Source: CAYUAI01 sp964442745 (GTDB lineage Bacteria; Pseudomonadota; Gammaproteobacteria; S012-40). Taken from it: a stretch of 12,884 bases of DNA. Every line of letters begins with the position of its first letter. The first letter of the stretch is position 1. The notes beneath the pieces are model-generated. The model saw only the letters and a list, made by a program, of their open reading frames with translations, was not told the DNA's origin and made no database searches. Where the stretch lies: positions 1-12,884 of the forward strand of contig CAYUAI010000105.1 of NCBI GenBank assembly GCA_964442745.1, given 5' to 3'. Position numbers and translations under genes: made by a program. Positions 1 to 5,574 of the stretch are shown here, one piece after another.

Positions 1-37
1 TAGATGACATAGTTCATTAGGTGCTAAACAACGACTA

Positions 38-895
38 TTATTCACGATATCTCGGTAATTTTTTACCCAAAAAAATCACGCTAGGACTGGCCCGGCGAAT
101 CCGAGTTTTTTCCTCATTGTAATTAAGCCCCATTCGGATTAATCGTTTTTCAGCAAAGCGGTGGGCATTTTTTGCTTTGACTTCATTCGTCGTCATTAAT
201 AGGAAATTATCCGCATAACGTACAAAGGTGATGTTAGCTCGCGCTAAAGCGCAGTCGAAATCATGCAAGTACAAATTACATAAAAACGGCGATAGCACCG
301 CCCCTTGTGCCAATCCACGCCGAATTCCAAATAAACTCGCCGAATGATAGCCAATTTCCAACCATTGATCGATGAGGTATTGCAACCAACGATCACGAAA
401 AATTTGTTTTACCCGTTTACGCAATGGTACATGGGGAATTTGGTCAAAAAAATTTTCAATATCTGCATTCACTAACCACACCAAACCGGTTCGCACCCGC
501 TCTTTAACACGCACCACCGCATGCAATACCCCACGACCCGGACGATAGCCGAAGCTATCCATATGAAACATCCCCTCACCGATCGGTTCAATGGCTTGCA
601 ACACCAATCGCTGAGCCAGTTTATCGCGCAGGTATTGAGCCGATAATACCCGTTTTTTACCATCGCCTTTGGTAATGACAAATTGACGCATCGCCTGTGG
701 CCGATAATACCCATTACGTAAATCTTCCAATAATTGACAATGATGAAAAGATAAATTTTTTATTAAGTCATCACGATTCACGGACGGCGCCCAAATGGCT
801 TTGTCATTGCGTAACTGTTGCCAGGCACGGCGTAAATTATCAGGACTGAGAGCAGTAAGTTTTATGCTGGACATCATGTGCGACGCCCTAAACAT
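38..895 (-). CDS. CRISPR-associated reverse transcriptase (group II intron-like RT, YADN variant)
   Basis: Probable RNA-dependent DNA polymerase working with Cas1-Cas2, a role known for RTs of type III loci that allow spacers to be taken from RNA. The 285-residue protein shows RT blocks in order: the SFGYRPGRG segment (about 114-122), NADIENFFD (143-151, first catalytic Asp 145), RRGLAQGAVLSPFLCNLYL (192-210), FVRYADNF (224-231) and FLG (275-277). The usual YADD reads YADN; the codon is AAT, one base from GAT. The protein ends eight residues after FLG, so the thumb/maturase and endonuclease domains of intron-encoded RTs are absent. I chose the ATG at 895, which overlaps the cas1 end by 8 bases and suggests coupled translation; an in-frame TTG lies at 907 and further ATGs at 877 and 874. 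It is the last gene of the cas2-cas2-cas1-RT operon. The family assignment is firm; activity is not established. Confidence 0.9.
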   Translation of the reverse strand: MFRASHMMSSIKLTALSPDNLRRAWQQLRNDKAIWAPSVNRDDLIKNLSFHHCQLLEDLRNGYYRPQAMRQFVITKGDGKKRVLSAQYLRDKLAQRLVLQAIEPIGEGMFHMDSFGYRPGRGVLHAVVRVKERVRTGLVWLVNADIENFFDQIPHVPLRKRVKQIFRDRWLQYLIDQWLEIGYHSASLFGIRRGLAQGAVLSPFLCNLYLHDFDCALARANITFVRYADNFLLMTTNEVKAKNAHRFAEKRLIRMGLNYNEEKTRIRRASPSVIFLGKKLPRYRE

Positions 896-1892
896 TGAGT
901 TTGTCAATAAAGTGCTGTGTCATCGCCCGGCAGATTTGTTTTAACGAGCGAGTCGATGCGCTTTTAATATCGGAGCCATTCGCTGCAACCGTGGGCAATA
1001 TCAACAAAGGCGGTGCCAATAACCAGCCTTCCGTGTACTCGCTCCAATTGGCATAAAAAATGGTGCGACCCACTTTATCAAGACGACAACCGTCCTCTTC
1101 GTGATAAGTGAAATTCTCTGGCGTAAGCTGATCTTTTAATAAATTAATCACCAGCCAATCGACACCAGCACGCAACGGCTCTAATAAATCCAACGCTAGG
1201 CTCGGACGAGCGGGCGCCGTATCATGTAAAAACCCCAAATAAGGATCAAGTCCAGCGGCTTTGATTTCAGCGCTAACTATCGCCAAGGCCAAAGTATAAC
1301 CTAAAGAGAGCAAAGCATTGGTAGGATCTCGCGGTGGACGCCGATTACGCTGTTTAAATTCCCATGAGTCGGCAATATGATTTTTTAATTCATCATAATA
1401 TACGGCGGCACCATGCCCTTCATAACCCAATAATTCATCAATTTTACTGGCTTGACTAATATCGAATTGTAATTGATCCAACTTACTTATGGCCACGTTG
1501 GCAAAGGTCGGTAAACGAGCGAGCAATGCACTTTGTGCGGCCAGCTTTTGCATCACCACCCAACGAGCAATACTCAATCGACGGGAAGCCGCTTGATAAG
1601 CGTTATATTGTTGTTGCCGTATATGGGTATAACTGGCCAAACCACTCCCCAGCCAACACACATCACCCCGACCTCGGGCCGGTAAAATCGCCACCGGAAT
1701 ATTAGCATCAGCCAAGGCACGCCAAACATTACAACGAATACTCGGATTGCCATACACCATCACATTGGCAAGCATACTCACCGGCACCCGCTGAAACGAG
1801 CCATCTAAAAAATCCAGACGCAGGGTTTTATTCTCCAGGCGCAAACTGAGATTGCGCCGATCCACCACTAAGGTGATTCCATCGGCATTCAT
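888..1892 (-). CDS. cas1: CRISPR-associated endonuclease/integrase Cas1
   Basis: Metal-dependent integrase that, with Cas2, inserts new spacers at the leader-proximal repeat. It has 334 residues, a normal length for Cas1. The N-terminal beta domain starts with an ITLVVDRRNLSL strand and includes VPVSMLANVMVYGN (about 37-50). The helical domain carries the metal ligands Glu158 (in GYEGHGAAVYYDEL), His223 (in PYLGFLHD) and Asp235/Glu238 (in ARPSLALDLLEPLR), so the site looks intact. It overlaps upstream cas2 by ATGA (1889-1892) and downstream RT by 8 bases, indicating one transcript. Cas1 and RT are separate proteins here, unlike the RT-Cas1 fusions found in some type III loci. Confidence 0.97.
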   Translation of the reverse strand: MNADGITLVVDRRNLSLRLENKTLRLDFLDGSFQRVPVSMLANVMVYGNPSIRCNVWRALADANIPVAILPARGRGDVCWLGSGLASYTHIRQQQYNAYQAASRRLSIARWVVMQKLAAQSALLARLPTFANVAISKLDQLQFDISQASKIDELLGYEGHGAAVYYDELKNHIADSWEFKQRNRRPPRDPTNALLSLGYTLALAIVSAEIKAAGLDPYLGFLHDTAPARPSLALDLLEPLRAGVDWLVINLLKDQLTPENFTYHEEDGCRLDKVGRTIFYANWSEYTEGWLLAPPLLILPTVAANGSDIKSASTRSLKQICRAMTQHFIDKLNV

Positions 1893-2242
1893 GTGGCACC
1901 GCCTTTGCCGGACAATAAACGGCGCAGCCAGGTGCCGGGTTTAACAATGTTTGGTGATGTATTTGCCAATCCATTTGTCCGCATCACATCAATCATGGCC
2001 CCACCAAACCACATTTGTGATGGATGCGGGACAGGATAACTGCGCAAATCATCACGCGATCCATCCATCATGTTTTCAATGGTATTTAAAATTTCGTTTA
2101 ATTCACTTTGATTAGCATTCAACACATAAACGGATTTTTGCAAAGCTAAAGCCTGTTTAGCCACTCGGCGCTGTATTTTTTGCAAACGTCGTTGATCCGA
2201 GATATCGTAACAAATTAAATGCCAGCGTTTACCATGAAACAT
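1889..2242 (-). CDS. cas2: CRISPR-associated protein Cas2 (first copy, cas1-proximal)
   Basis: Ferredoxin-fold subunit of the Cas1-Cas2 integration complex. The 117-residue protein begins with the strand WHLICYDISD (7-16, conserved Asp13), followed by the helix RRLQKIQRRVAKQ and the QKSVYVL strand (about 35-41) typical of Cas2. The ATG is preceded by GGGAG at good spacing, and the stop overlaps the cas1 ATG. The tail after the PVPHPSQMWFGG segment is longer than in minimal Cas2 proteins. It lies 12 bases downstream of another Cas2-like gene, so the operon codes for two divergent Cas2 proteins that could form hetero- or separate homodimers. Confidence 0.9.
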   Translation of the reverse strand: MFHGKRWHLICYDISDQRRLQKIQRRVAKQALALQKSVYVLNANQSELNEILNTIENMMDGSRDDLRSYPVPHPSQMWFGGAMIDVMRTNGLANTSPNIVKPGTWLRRLLSGKGGAT

Positions 2243-2254
2243 AGCATACTCCCT

Positions 2255-2539
2255 TTATTTAACGTGTAACAAGCGTTGAAATAAACTATCAGTTTGCCCC
2301 ATACCACGGCCATTAATGGTGCCATTCGGGGATAACCAAACTAACATTAATCGATCTGTGATCGGATCGATAAACTCACCCAATTGCAAATATAATTCTT
2401 GCGCTTCCTGCTGACTAAGCAAACATTCATGAACGGACTTTTGACCATCAATACGCCACTGCAATAAACGGCGATAAACACGTCGTCGCTTCAATGAGCT
2501 AGTAATGTCATAAGCAATAATGCTGGGTTTTCGATGCAT
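2255..2539 (-). CDS. cas2: Second Cas2-like protein, first gene of the adaptation operon
   Basis: A 94-residue protein of Cas2 type: first strand PSIIAYDITSS (5-15, Asp11), a basic helix KRRRVYRRLLQWRIDG, then QKSVHECLL where Cas2 normally has the QxSVY strand, and a final strand RLMLVWLSP. It clearly differs from its downstream neighbour in sequence and length. The start is supported by AAGGAGAA just upstream of the ATG. It is the first gene of the operon and is transcribed away from the CRISPR leader. It may be the structural Cas2 or a specialised partner; the sequence does not say which copy works with Cas1. Confidence 0.85.
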   Translation of the reverse strand: MHRKPSIIAYDITSSLKRRRVYRRLLQWRIDGQKSVHECLLSQQEAQELYLQLGEFIDPITDRLMLVWLSPNGTINGRGMGQTDSLFQRLLHVK

Positions 2540-2610
2540 GTTATTCTCCTTTTGAGTACGGATGTCGATGAATCACAATAATCGCATGCATCGAGAAAAC
2601 GAGTGATGTT

Positions 2611-2889
2611 CACAAGCTTGTTAAGTTGATTGATTTGCACGATTCCTGACGGAAACGCCGACAGGCTTGTGATTATGGATGAAATTCTTTATAGTCGTTT
2701 TTGAGTATCGAAAGAACGACATTCAAAACCCAGTATATTGATAGAAAAGTGAACTAAAACTGGATGCTAATCAAACAAAATTCGTTGGAAAATCCAGCAA
2801 AAAAAAACTAACTTTTTTCGGCGGAAAAATAACCGATAAAAATCTCTTACAACTCTTTGAAATTCTTGTTCTTTAGAAAAGTCAAGAGG
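2611..2889 (+). other. CRISPR leader 1
   Basis: AT-rich noncoding DNA between the divergent cas operon and a CRISPR repeat. Its block 2667-2703 matches 10669-10705 at 33 of 37 positions, and the segment just before the repeat (AAAAGTCAAGAGGG) is also shared. Compared with the right-hand leader, this copy is about 100 bases longer between the conserved block and the repeat (roughly 2762-2870, with long A and T runs). The rest of 2540-2889 contains no gene that I can support. Confidence 0.7.
2667..2695 (+). promoter_or_regulatory. Predicted sigma70-like promoter in CRISPR leader 1
   Basis: TTGTGA (2667-2672) and TATAGT (2690-2695) are separated by 17 bases. Both hexamers and the spacing are exactly conserved in the second leader (10669-10697), which supports a real promoter reading into the repeat. 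Confidence 0.6.
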
Positions 2890-2925
2890 GTTCGAACGAG
2901 GCCCTGACTAAGAAGGGATTGAGAC
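2890..2925 (+). CRISPR. Solitary CRISPR repeat 1 (36 bp, no spacers)
   Basis: The 36-bp unit begins GTTCGAACGAGGCCCTGAC and ends AAGAAGGGATTGAGAC. The GATTGAGAC end is typical of repeats found with type III systems, and CCCT/AGGG can form a short stem. It matches 10790-10825 at 34 of 36 positions. No second copy follows within a spacer-length interval, so this is a leader with one repeat and no spacers. The neighbouring cas2-cas2-cas1-RT operon and the Cmr genes at the right edge support the call. Confidence 0.75.
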
Positions 2926-2946
2926 TCACTGACTCGGGGCAGTGAG
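2925..2946 (+). other. Hairpin immediately after CRISPR repeat 1
   Basis: CTCACTG (2925-2931) and CAGTGAG (2940-2946) form a perfect 7-bp stem with an 8-base loop starting at the last base of the repeat. No T-run follows, so a terminator is not established. Confidence 0.4.
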
Positions 2947-3019
2947 TATGAGTGATGTGTTACGTGTACCATCTTTATCGTTTGATTAACTCATAAGCCC
3001 CTTGATCTATTTACCTATT

Positions 3020-3047
3020 TTCATTATCAACCCGATTGGCGTACAAT
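3020..3047 (+). promoter_or_regulatory. Weak candidate promoter for the Rpn/DUF4351 gene
   Basis: TACAAT (3042-3047) is a good -10 match 36 bases before the ATG at 3083. The only -35 candidate at 16-base spacing, TTCATT (3020-3025), is poor. Readthrough from the CRISPR leader promoter is an alternative. Confidence 0.25.
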
Positions 3048-3082
3048 AGTCTTCATACCTGTGAACTGACGATAGATAATCC

Positions 3083-4030
3083 ATGACCGATTATGATAGC
3101 CCCTGGAAAACCACCATTGAGTTTTTCTTCGAAGACTTTTTAGCCTTCTTTTATCCGCAAGCCCATGTTGGCATTGATTGGTCAAAAGGGTATGAGTTTC
3201 TTGATAAAGAACTGGAAAAAGTGGTACGCGATGCTGAATTAGGTCGCCGTTATGTCGATAAATTGGTCCGGGTTTGGTCGCAAGAGGGTGAACCGGAATT
3301 TGTGTTGATTCATGTCGAAGTGCAAGGTCAACAGGATAGCGATTTTGCTCAACGGATGTATGTTTACAATTATCGTGTCTTTGACCGTTATCAGCGTAAA
3401 GTGGCCAGTTTTGCCGTATTAGCCGATAACAATACTCACTGGCGGCCGAGCGATTTTTGTTATGAATTATGGGGAAGTCGTAGTGGCTTATGGTTCCCGA
3501 CCGTGAAATTATTGGACTACCAACGTCAATGGGAAGCCTTAACGACGTCACTCAATCCATTTGCGACGGTTGTCATGGCTCATTTACAAGCGCGGCGTAC
3601 CGCCAACGATTTACCGGGCCGTCTAAGCGGCAAAGTCCAATTGATCAAACAGCTCTACCAAAAAGGCTATCAACGCGAGGCCATCTTGGCTTTATTTCAT
3701 TTTATCGATTGGGTGATTGAACTGCCAGAAGAGTTAGATCAAGCTTTTTGGCAAGCACTAACCACCTTTGAGCAGGAGAATAAAATGCCATATATTAGCA
3801 GTGTTGAACGTATTGGAATAAAAAAAGGGATTGAACAAGGGATTGAACAAGGGATCGCCCAGGGCGAAGCCAAAATCTTACTTCAGCAATTAGCCAAACG
3901 TTTTGGTCCTTTACCAGCTTGGGCCAACGAGAAAATATCACAAGCTAACATCAATCAACTGGAACATTGGAGTTTACAAATACTGGATGCCCCCAGTCTT
4001 GATGCCGTGTTTACTGATCGCAATGAGTAA
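3083..4030 (+). CDS. Rpn-like PD-(D/E)XK nuclease / putative transposase with C-terminal DUF4351
   Basis: A 315-residue protein of the recombination-promoting nuclease (Rpn) / 'putative transposase' type with a DUF4351-like end. The nuclease core is suggested by Asp59 (YVDKLVRVW) followed by FVLIHVEVQGQ with the E79-x-Q81 motif, then the RMYVYNYRVFDRY helix (91-103) common in this family. Residues 244-263 are a Gly/Glu/Gln linker (GIKKGIEQGIEQGIAQGEAK) coded by tandem 12-bp units, often seen just before DUF4351. The DUF4351-like region is about 264-312 (LLQQLAKRFGPLP... LEHWSLQILDAPSLDAVF). These proteins are often scattered in many copies in genomes and promote recombination or cleave DNA in related members; the host role of this one is unknown. 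It stands alone, 158 bases after the CRISPR repeat. The Shine-Dalgarno sequence is weak. Confidence 0.8.
   Translation: MTDYDSPWKTTIEFFFEDFLAFFYPQAHVGIDWSKGYEFLDKELEKVVRDAELGRRYVDKLVRVWSQEGEPEFVLIHVEVQGQQDSDFAQRMYVYNYRVFDRYQRKVASFAVLADNNTHWRPSDFCYELWGSRSGLWFPTVKLLDYQRQWEALTTSLNPFATVVMAHLQARRTANDLPGRLSGKVQLIKQLYQKGYQREAILALFHFIDWVIELPEELDQAFWQALTTFEQENKMPYISSVERIGIKKGIEQGIEQGIAQGEAKILLQQLAKRFGPLPAWANEKISQANINQLEHWSLQILDAPSLDAVFTDRNE
3827..3862 (+). repeat. In-frame 12-bp tandem repeat (3 units)
   Basis: GGGATTGAACAA occurs twice exactly (3827-3838, 3839-3850), followed by the diverged GGGATCGCCCAG (3851-3862). It codes for the GIEQ/GIAQ linker of the Rpn-like protein and could change length by slippage without shifting the frame. 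Confidence 0.8.
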
Positions 4031-4055
4031 AATGGCTTGATTAAAAGTAATTCAA

Positions 4056-4083
4056 GGGTGGATTAAACGTAGTGAATCCACCC
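4056..4083. repeat. Perfect 9-bp inverted repeat downstream of the Rpn-like gene
   Basis: GGGTGGATT (4056-4064) and AATCCACCC (4075-4083) flank a 10-base loop. No T-run follows on either strand, so it looks more like a dispersed REP-type hairpin than a classical terminator, although it could stabilise the 3' end of the Rpn-like transcript. Confidence 0.5.
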
Positions 4084-4118
4084 AGTTAATCTAAAACCAA
4101 CGTGATAAATCAAACATA

Positions 4119-4301
4119 TCAAATACGGCAATTATCATCACCCATCACCATACCAACCAAAGCACTGAGCACACCTCGCAAGGGTCTGTCATCACTAAAA
4201 GCAAAATAGACTTCGAGCACAATCACCACCAGTATCATGGCCAGTAGGCTATAGCGAATGAAGTCTTGCCAATCTTGCTCAAAGTACTCACGTGAATAAT
4301 A
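4119..4301 (-). pseudogene. Remnant of a small membrane protein
   Basis: On the minus strand a frame is open from 4301 to the TGA at 4119-4121 and reads EYFEQDWQDFIRYSL, then the hydrophobic stretch LLAMILVVIVLEVYFAF, then SDDRPLRGVLSALVGMVMGDD. This looks like protein-coding sequence with one or two membrane segments. It has no upstream in-frame ATG and is closed by a TGA at 4302-4304. A short ORF from the ATG at 4336 (MDKSAITAWYVDIIH) overlaps it in another frame, as expected after a frameshift. I do not recognise the family. It could be a decayed immunity-type protein given the nearby peptide locus, but this is a guess. The rest of 4031-4371 shows only short hairpins. Confidence 0.3.
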
Positions 4302-4355
4302 TCAACATACCAAGCAGTAATAGCCGATTTATCCATTGGATCGAACGCTTTCCGT

Positions 4356-4370
4356 CGTGATGCTATCACG
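4356..4370 (-). terminator. Small hairpin at the end of the Cys-rich gene
   Basis: CGTGAT and ATCACG form a 6-bp stem with a 3-base loop, one base past the minus-strand stop codon at 4372. There is no U-tract, so a terminator role is weakly supported. Confidence 0.3.
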
Positions 4371-4371
4371 G

Positions 4372-4833
4372 CTAGGAAGAGGACTCTGGATTATTACTAT
4401 CTAAAAATCCAGGGGGCGTCGTCGCATATATATTATTCTTTGTCATGGGATACCCATCTCTAACAACTTGGGCACAACGAACACAAGCGGCTTTACCGTG
4501 CTGGTTCCACCAAACGCAAGTTTTTCGAATCGCGCAAGCGGCTAAATTTTCCGACTTGGGATTGGACAATTCGATGGTTCTTTCCGCTAGTGTACATTTT
4601 TTAGTATCCGCATTAAAGTGCCAGCATTTTTTTTCGATGCACTGAGATGAAAAGCGAAACACTTCTGTCGGTGCCGCTGGTGCTGTGCTAGCGAGCAGTT
4701 CATCCGTGACATCAATCGGCTGTTTGAGATATTTAACGTCTGGTTCCTTGGCACTACCCACGACAACCGCAAATACGTTTGCATCAATACCTCCGGGGTA
4801 AGAACTTGGGCATCTCAGCTTTTTCTTCGTCAT
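4372..4833 (-). CDS. Cysteine-rich protein of unknown function beside the peptide locus
   Basis: A 153-residue soluble protein without signal peptide or membrane segment. The start at 4833 is chosen because GGAG lies 6 bases before that ATG; an in-frame extension to 4896 has no such site. Eight Cys residues (8, 65, 70, 80, 100, 106, 117, 120) fall mostly in the C-terminal half, with the pattern CIEKKC, CTLAERT, CAIRKTCVWWNQHGKAACVRC, which suggests a structural metal or Fe-S site, or disulfides. The N-terminal half (CPSSYPGG, then VKYLKQPIDVTDELLA) looks like a separate small domain. I do not recognise a named family. It lies downstream of, and on the same strand as, the minus-strand double-glycine peptide, 160 bases away with an inverted repeat between, so it may belong to the peptide locus. 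No modification chemistry can be read from it. Confidence 0.65.
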   Translation of the reverse strand: MTKKKLRCPSSYPGGIDANVFAVVVGSAKEPDVKYLKQPIDVTDELLASTAPAAPTEVFRFSSQCIEKKCWHFNADTKKCTLAERTIELSNPKSENLAACAIRKTCVWWNQHGKAACVRCAQVVRDGYPMTKNNIYATTPPGFLDSNNPESSS

Positions 4834-4874
4834 GTGATTCTCCAAATATAATTCAAATTGATTCATTCGATGAA

Positions 4875-4907
4875 CGCGATAACACTTGGTTGTCAAGTAT
4901 TATCGCG
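4875..4907. promoter_or_regulatory. 14-bp inverted repeat upstream of the Cys-rich gene
   Basis: CGCGATAACACTTG (4875-4888) and CAAGTATTATCGCG (4894-4907) pair with one mismatch around the 5-base loop GTTGT. It lies between the minus-strand precursor and the Cys-rich gene, 42 bases before the latter's ATG. It could be an operator, an RNA processing hairpin or a terminator that separates the two genes; on the plus strand it is followed by AATTTTT. Confidence 0.5.
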
Positions 4908-4993
4908 AATTTTTCAGGAGTGTATTTCAAAAAACTAAAAGACACCCGTTCTAAAGTTTTAGACTTCCTATCGTAAAAGTTGTCTGCCTAAAT

Positions 4994-5245
4994 CTAAAGG
5001 ATTGCTGAAATCCCTCCAAGTTGTTGGCGAAAATCATCAGGAGCAGGTTGTCCATACGAAAATGGCGGGAGCTGGAATTGACGATAGGGAATATACAGAT
5101 GGACAATTCCACCTGATACTTGGTTAATTTCATCCATGCTCAACGATATATTTTTTTCCTCCATCGCACGTTTCACCCCTTTTTTTGTGAGTATAGACAA
5201 CTCACCTGATTCTACTAACTTTGATTTATTTACTGAATTATTCAT
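4994..5245 (-). CDS. Double-glycine leader precursor peptide A (candidate microcin/bacteriocin)
   Basis: An 83-residue precursor. The ATG at 5245 is preceded by GGAG at 6 bases, which favours it over upstream in-frame starts. Residues 1-46 form a leader ending LSMDEINQVSGG, the pattern cut by C39 peptidases after Gly-Gly. The predicted core is 37 residues, starting IVHLYIPYRQFQLPPF and ending QQLGGISAIL. It has no Cys and is rich in Pro, Gln, Phe and Tyr. The leader is unusually long for this class, with a charged helix-like segment KKGVKRAMEEKN. A second GG lies near the core end and could be an alternative but less likely site. It is divergent from precursor B and the exporter genes, so it would be processed in trans by the exporter at 7097-9220. 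I do not recognise the core, and antimicrobial activity is inferred from context only. Confidence 0.7.
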   Translation of the reverse strand: MNNSVNKSKLVESGELSILTKKGVKRAMEEKNISLSMDEINQVSGGIVHLYIPYRQFQLPPFSYGQPAPDDFRQQLGGISAIL

Positions 5246-5311
5246 TTTAAACTCCATGTCATATTGATTAAGAACATCACGCTGATTCACAATTTTTCTA
5301 TCACTATGAAT

Positions 5312-5338
5312 AAACGGCCTTTTGATGTAGGCCGCTTT
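5312..5338 (-). promoter_or_regulatory. GC-rich hairpin in the 5' leader of precursor A (attenuator-like)
   Basis: AAACGGCCT (5312-5320) pairs with AGGCCG and TTT (5329-5338) with one bulged base and an 8-base loop. Read on the minus strand, the stem ends GGCCGTTTATT, so it resembles a terminator or attenuator 67 bases before the precursor ATG. It lies between the CRP box and the gene. Confidence 0.45.
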
Positions 5339-5389
5339 GAATTTACAACTTACGCATAAAAACCGAAAGGAACTAGTTGGAATTTTTAA

Positions 5390-5405
5390 TGTGATAAATA
5401 TCACA
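5390..5405. promoter_or_regulatory. Consensus CRP (cAMP receptor protein) binding site
   Basis: TGTGA-TAAATA-TCACA is a perfect TGTGA-N6-TCACA palindrome inside AATGTGATAAATATCACAGA. It lies in the 329-base region between the two divergent precursor genes, 145 bases from the start of A and 169 bases from the start of B. The symmetry does not tell which gene is controlled. FNR would need TTGAT-N4-ATCAA, which is not what is seen. Confidence 0.7.
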
Positions 5406-5504
5406 GAAAGCAGATAGCGATAAGCGTTAACCTATATGCGTCAATTACGATTTTAGGGTTCAGGGATGTGCATGACCCGAGTATCTGGCAACGGAATAAA
5501 TCGT

Positions 5505-5525
5505 CTTTAATGTGAAGCATTAAAG
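5505..5525. promoter_or_regulatory. Perfect 8-bp inverted repeat upstream of precursor B
   Basis: CTTTAATG (5505-5512), spacer TGAAG, CATTAAAG (5518-5525). It lies 49 bases before the precursor B ATG and is followed by GTGTTTTAAAAC. It may be an operator for an unlinked regulator or a leader RNA hairpin. Confidence 0.45.
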
Positions 5526-5574
5526 GTGTTTTAAAACAGTGTACAAAAGTACGAAAAATGATGAGGAATATAAA

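Noticed and set aside
38..895. RT as part of a group II intron or retron
   Set aside because: It overlaps cas1 in an operon, lacks the maturase/endonuclease region, and no intron domain V or msr/msd-like structure is visible; DNA left of position 1 cannot be inspected.
3027..3551. A 174-codon open frame on the minus strand
   Set aside because: It is antisense to the well-supported Rpn-like gene, has no ribosome site, and its translation has no protein-like pattern.
3827..3862. The 12-bp tandem repeat as a CRISPR or regulatory repeat
   Set aside because: It is in frame within the Rpn-like gene and codes for the usual Gly/Glu/Gln linker.
4779..4976. A 65-codon open frame on the plus strand
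   Set aside because: It overlaps the start region of the Cys-rich gene and spans the inverted repeat, with no ribosome site.
4951..5133. A second minus-strand frame over the precursor A region
   Set aside because: The other frame carries the double-glycine leader and a good ribosome site; this one has neither.
5246..5404. Longer precursor A starting upstream of 5245
   Set aside because: The extension runs over the 5' hairpin to the CRP box, while GGAG is placed correctly for the ATG at 5245.
5390..5405. FNR site reading of the TGTGA palindrome
   Set aside because: FNR sites need TTGAT-N4-ATCAA; the outer bases match CRP better.
5539..5574. Longer precursor B starting at a GTG
   Set aside because: GAGGA is ideally spaced for the ATG at 5575, and the resulting 15-residue leader is typical.
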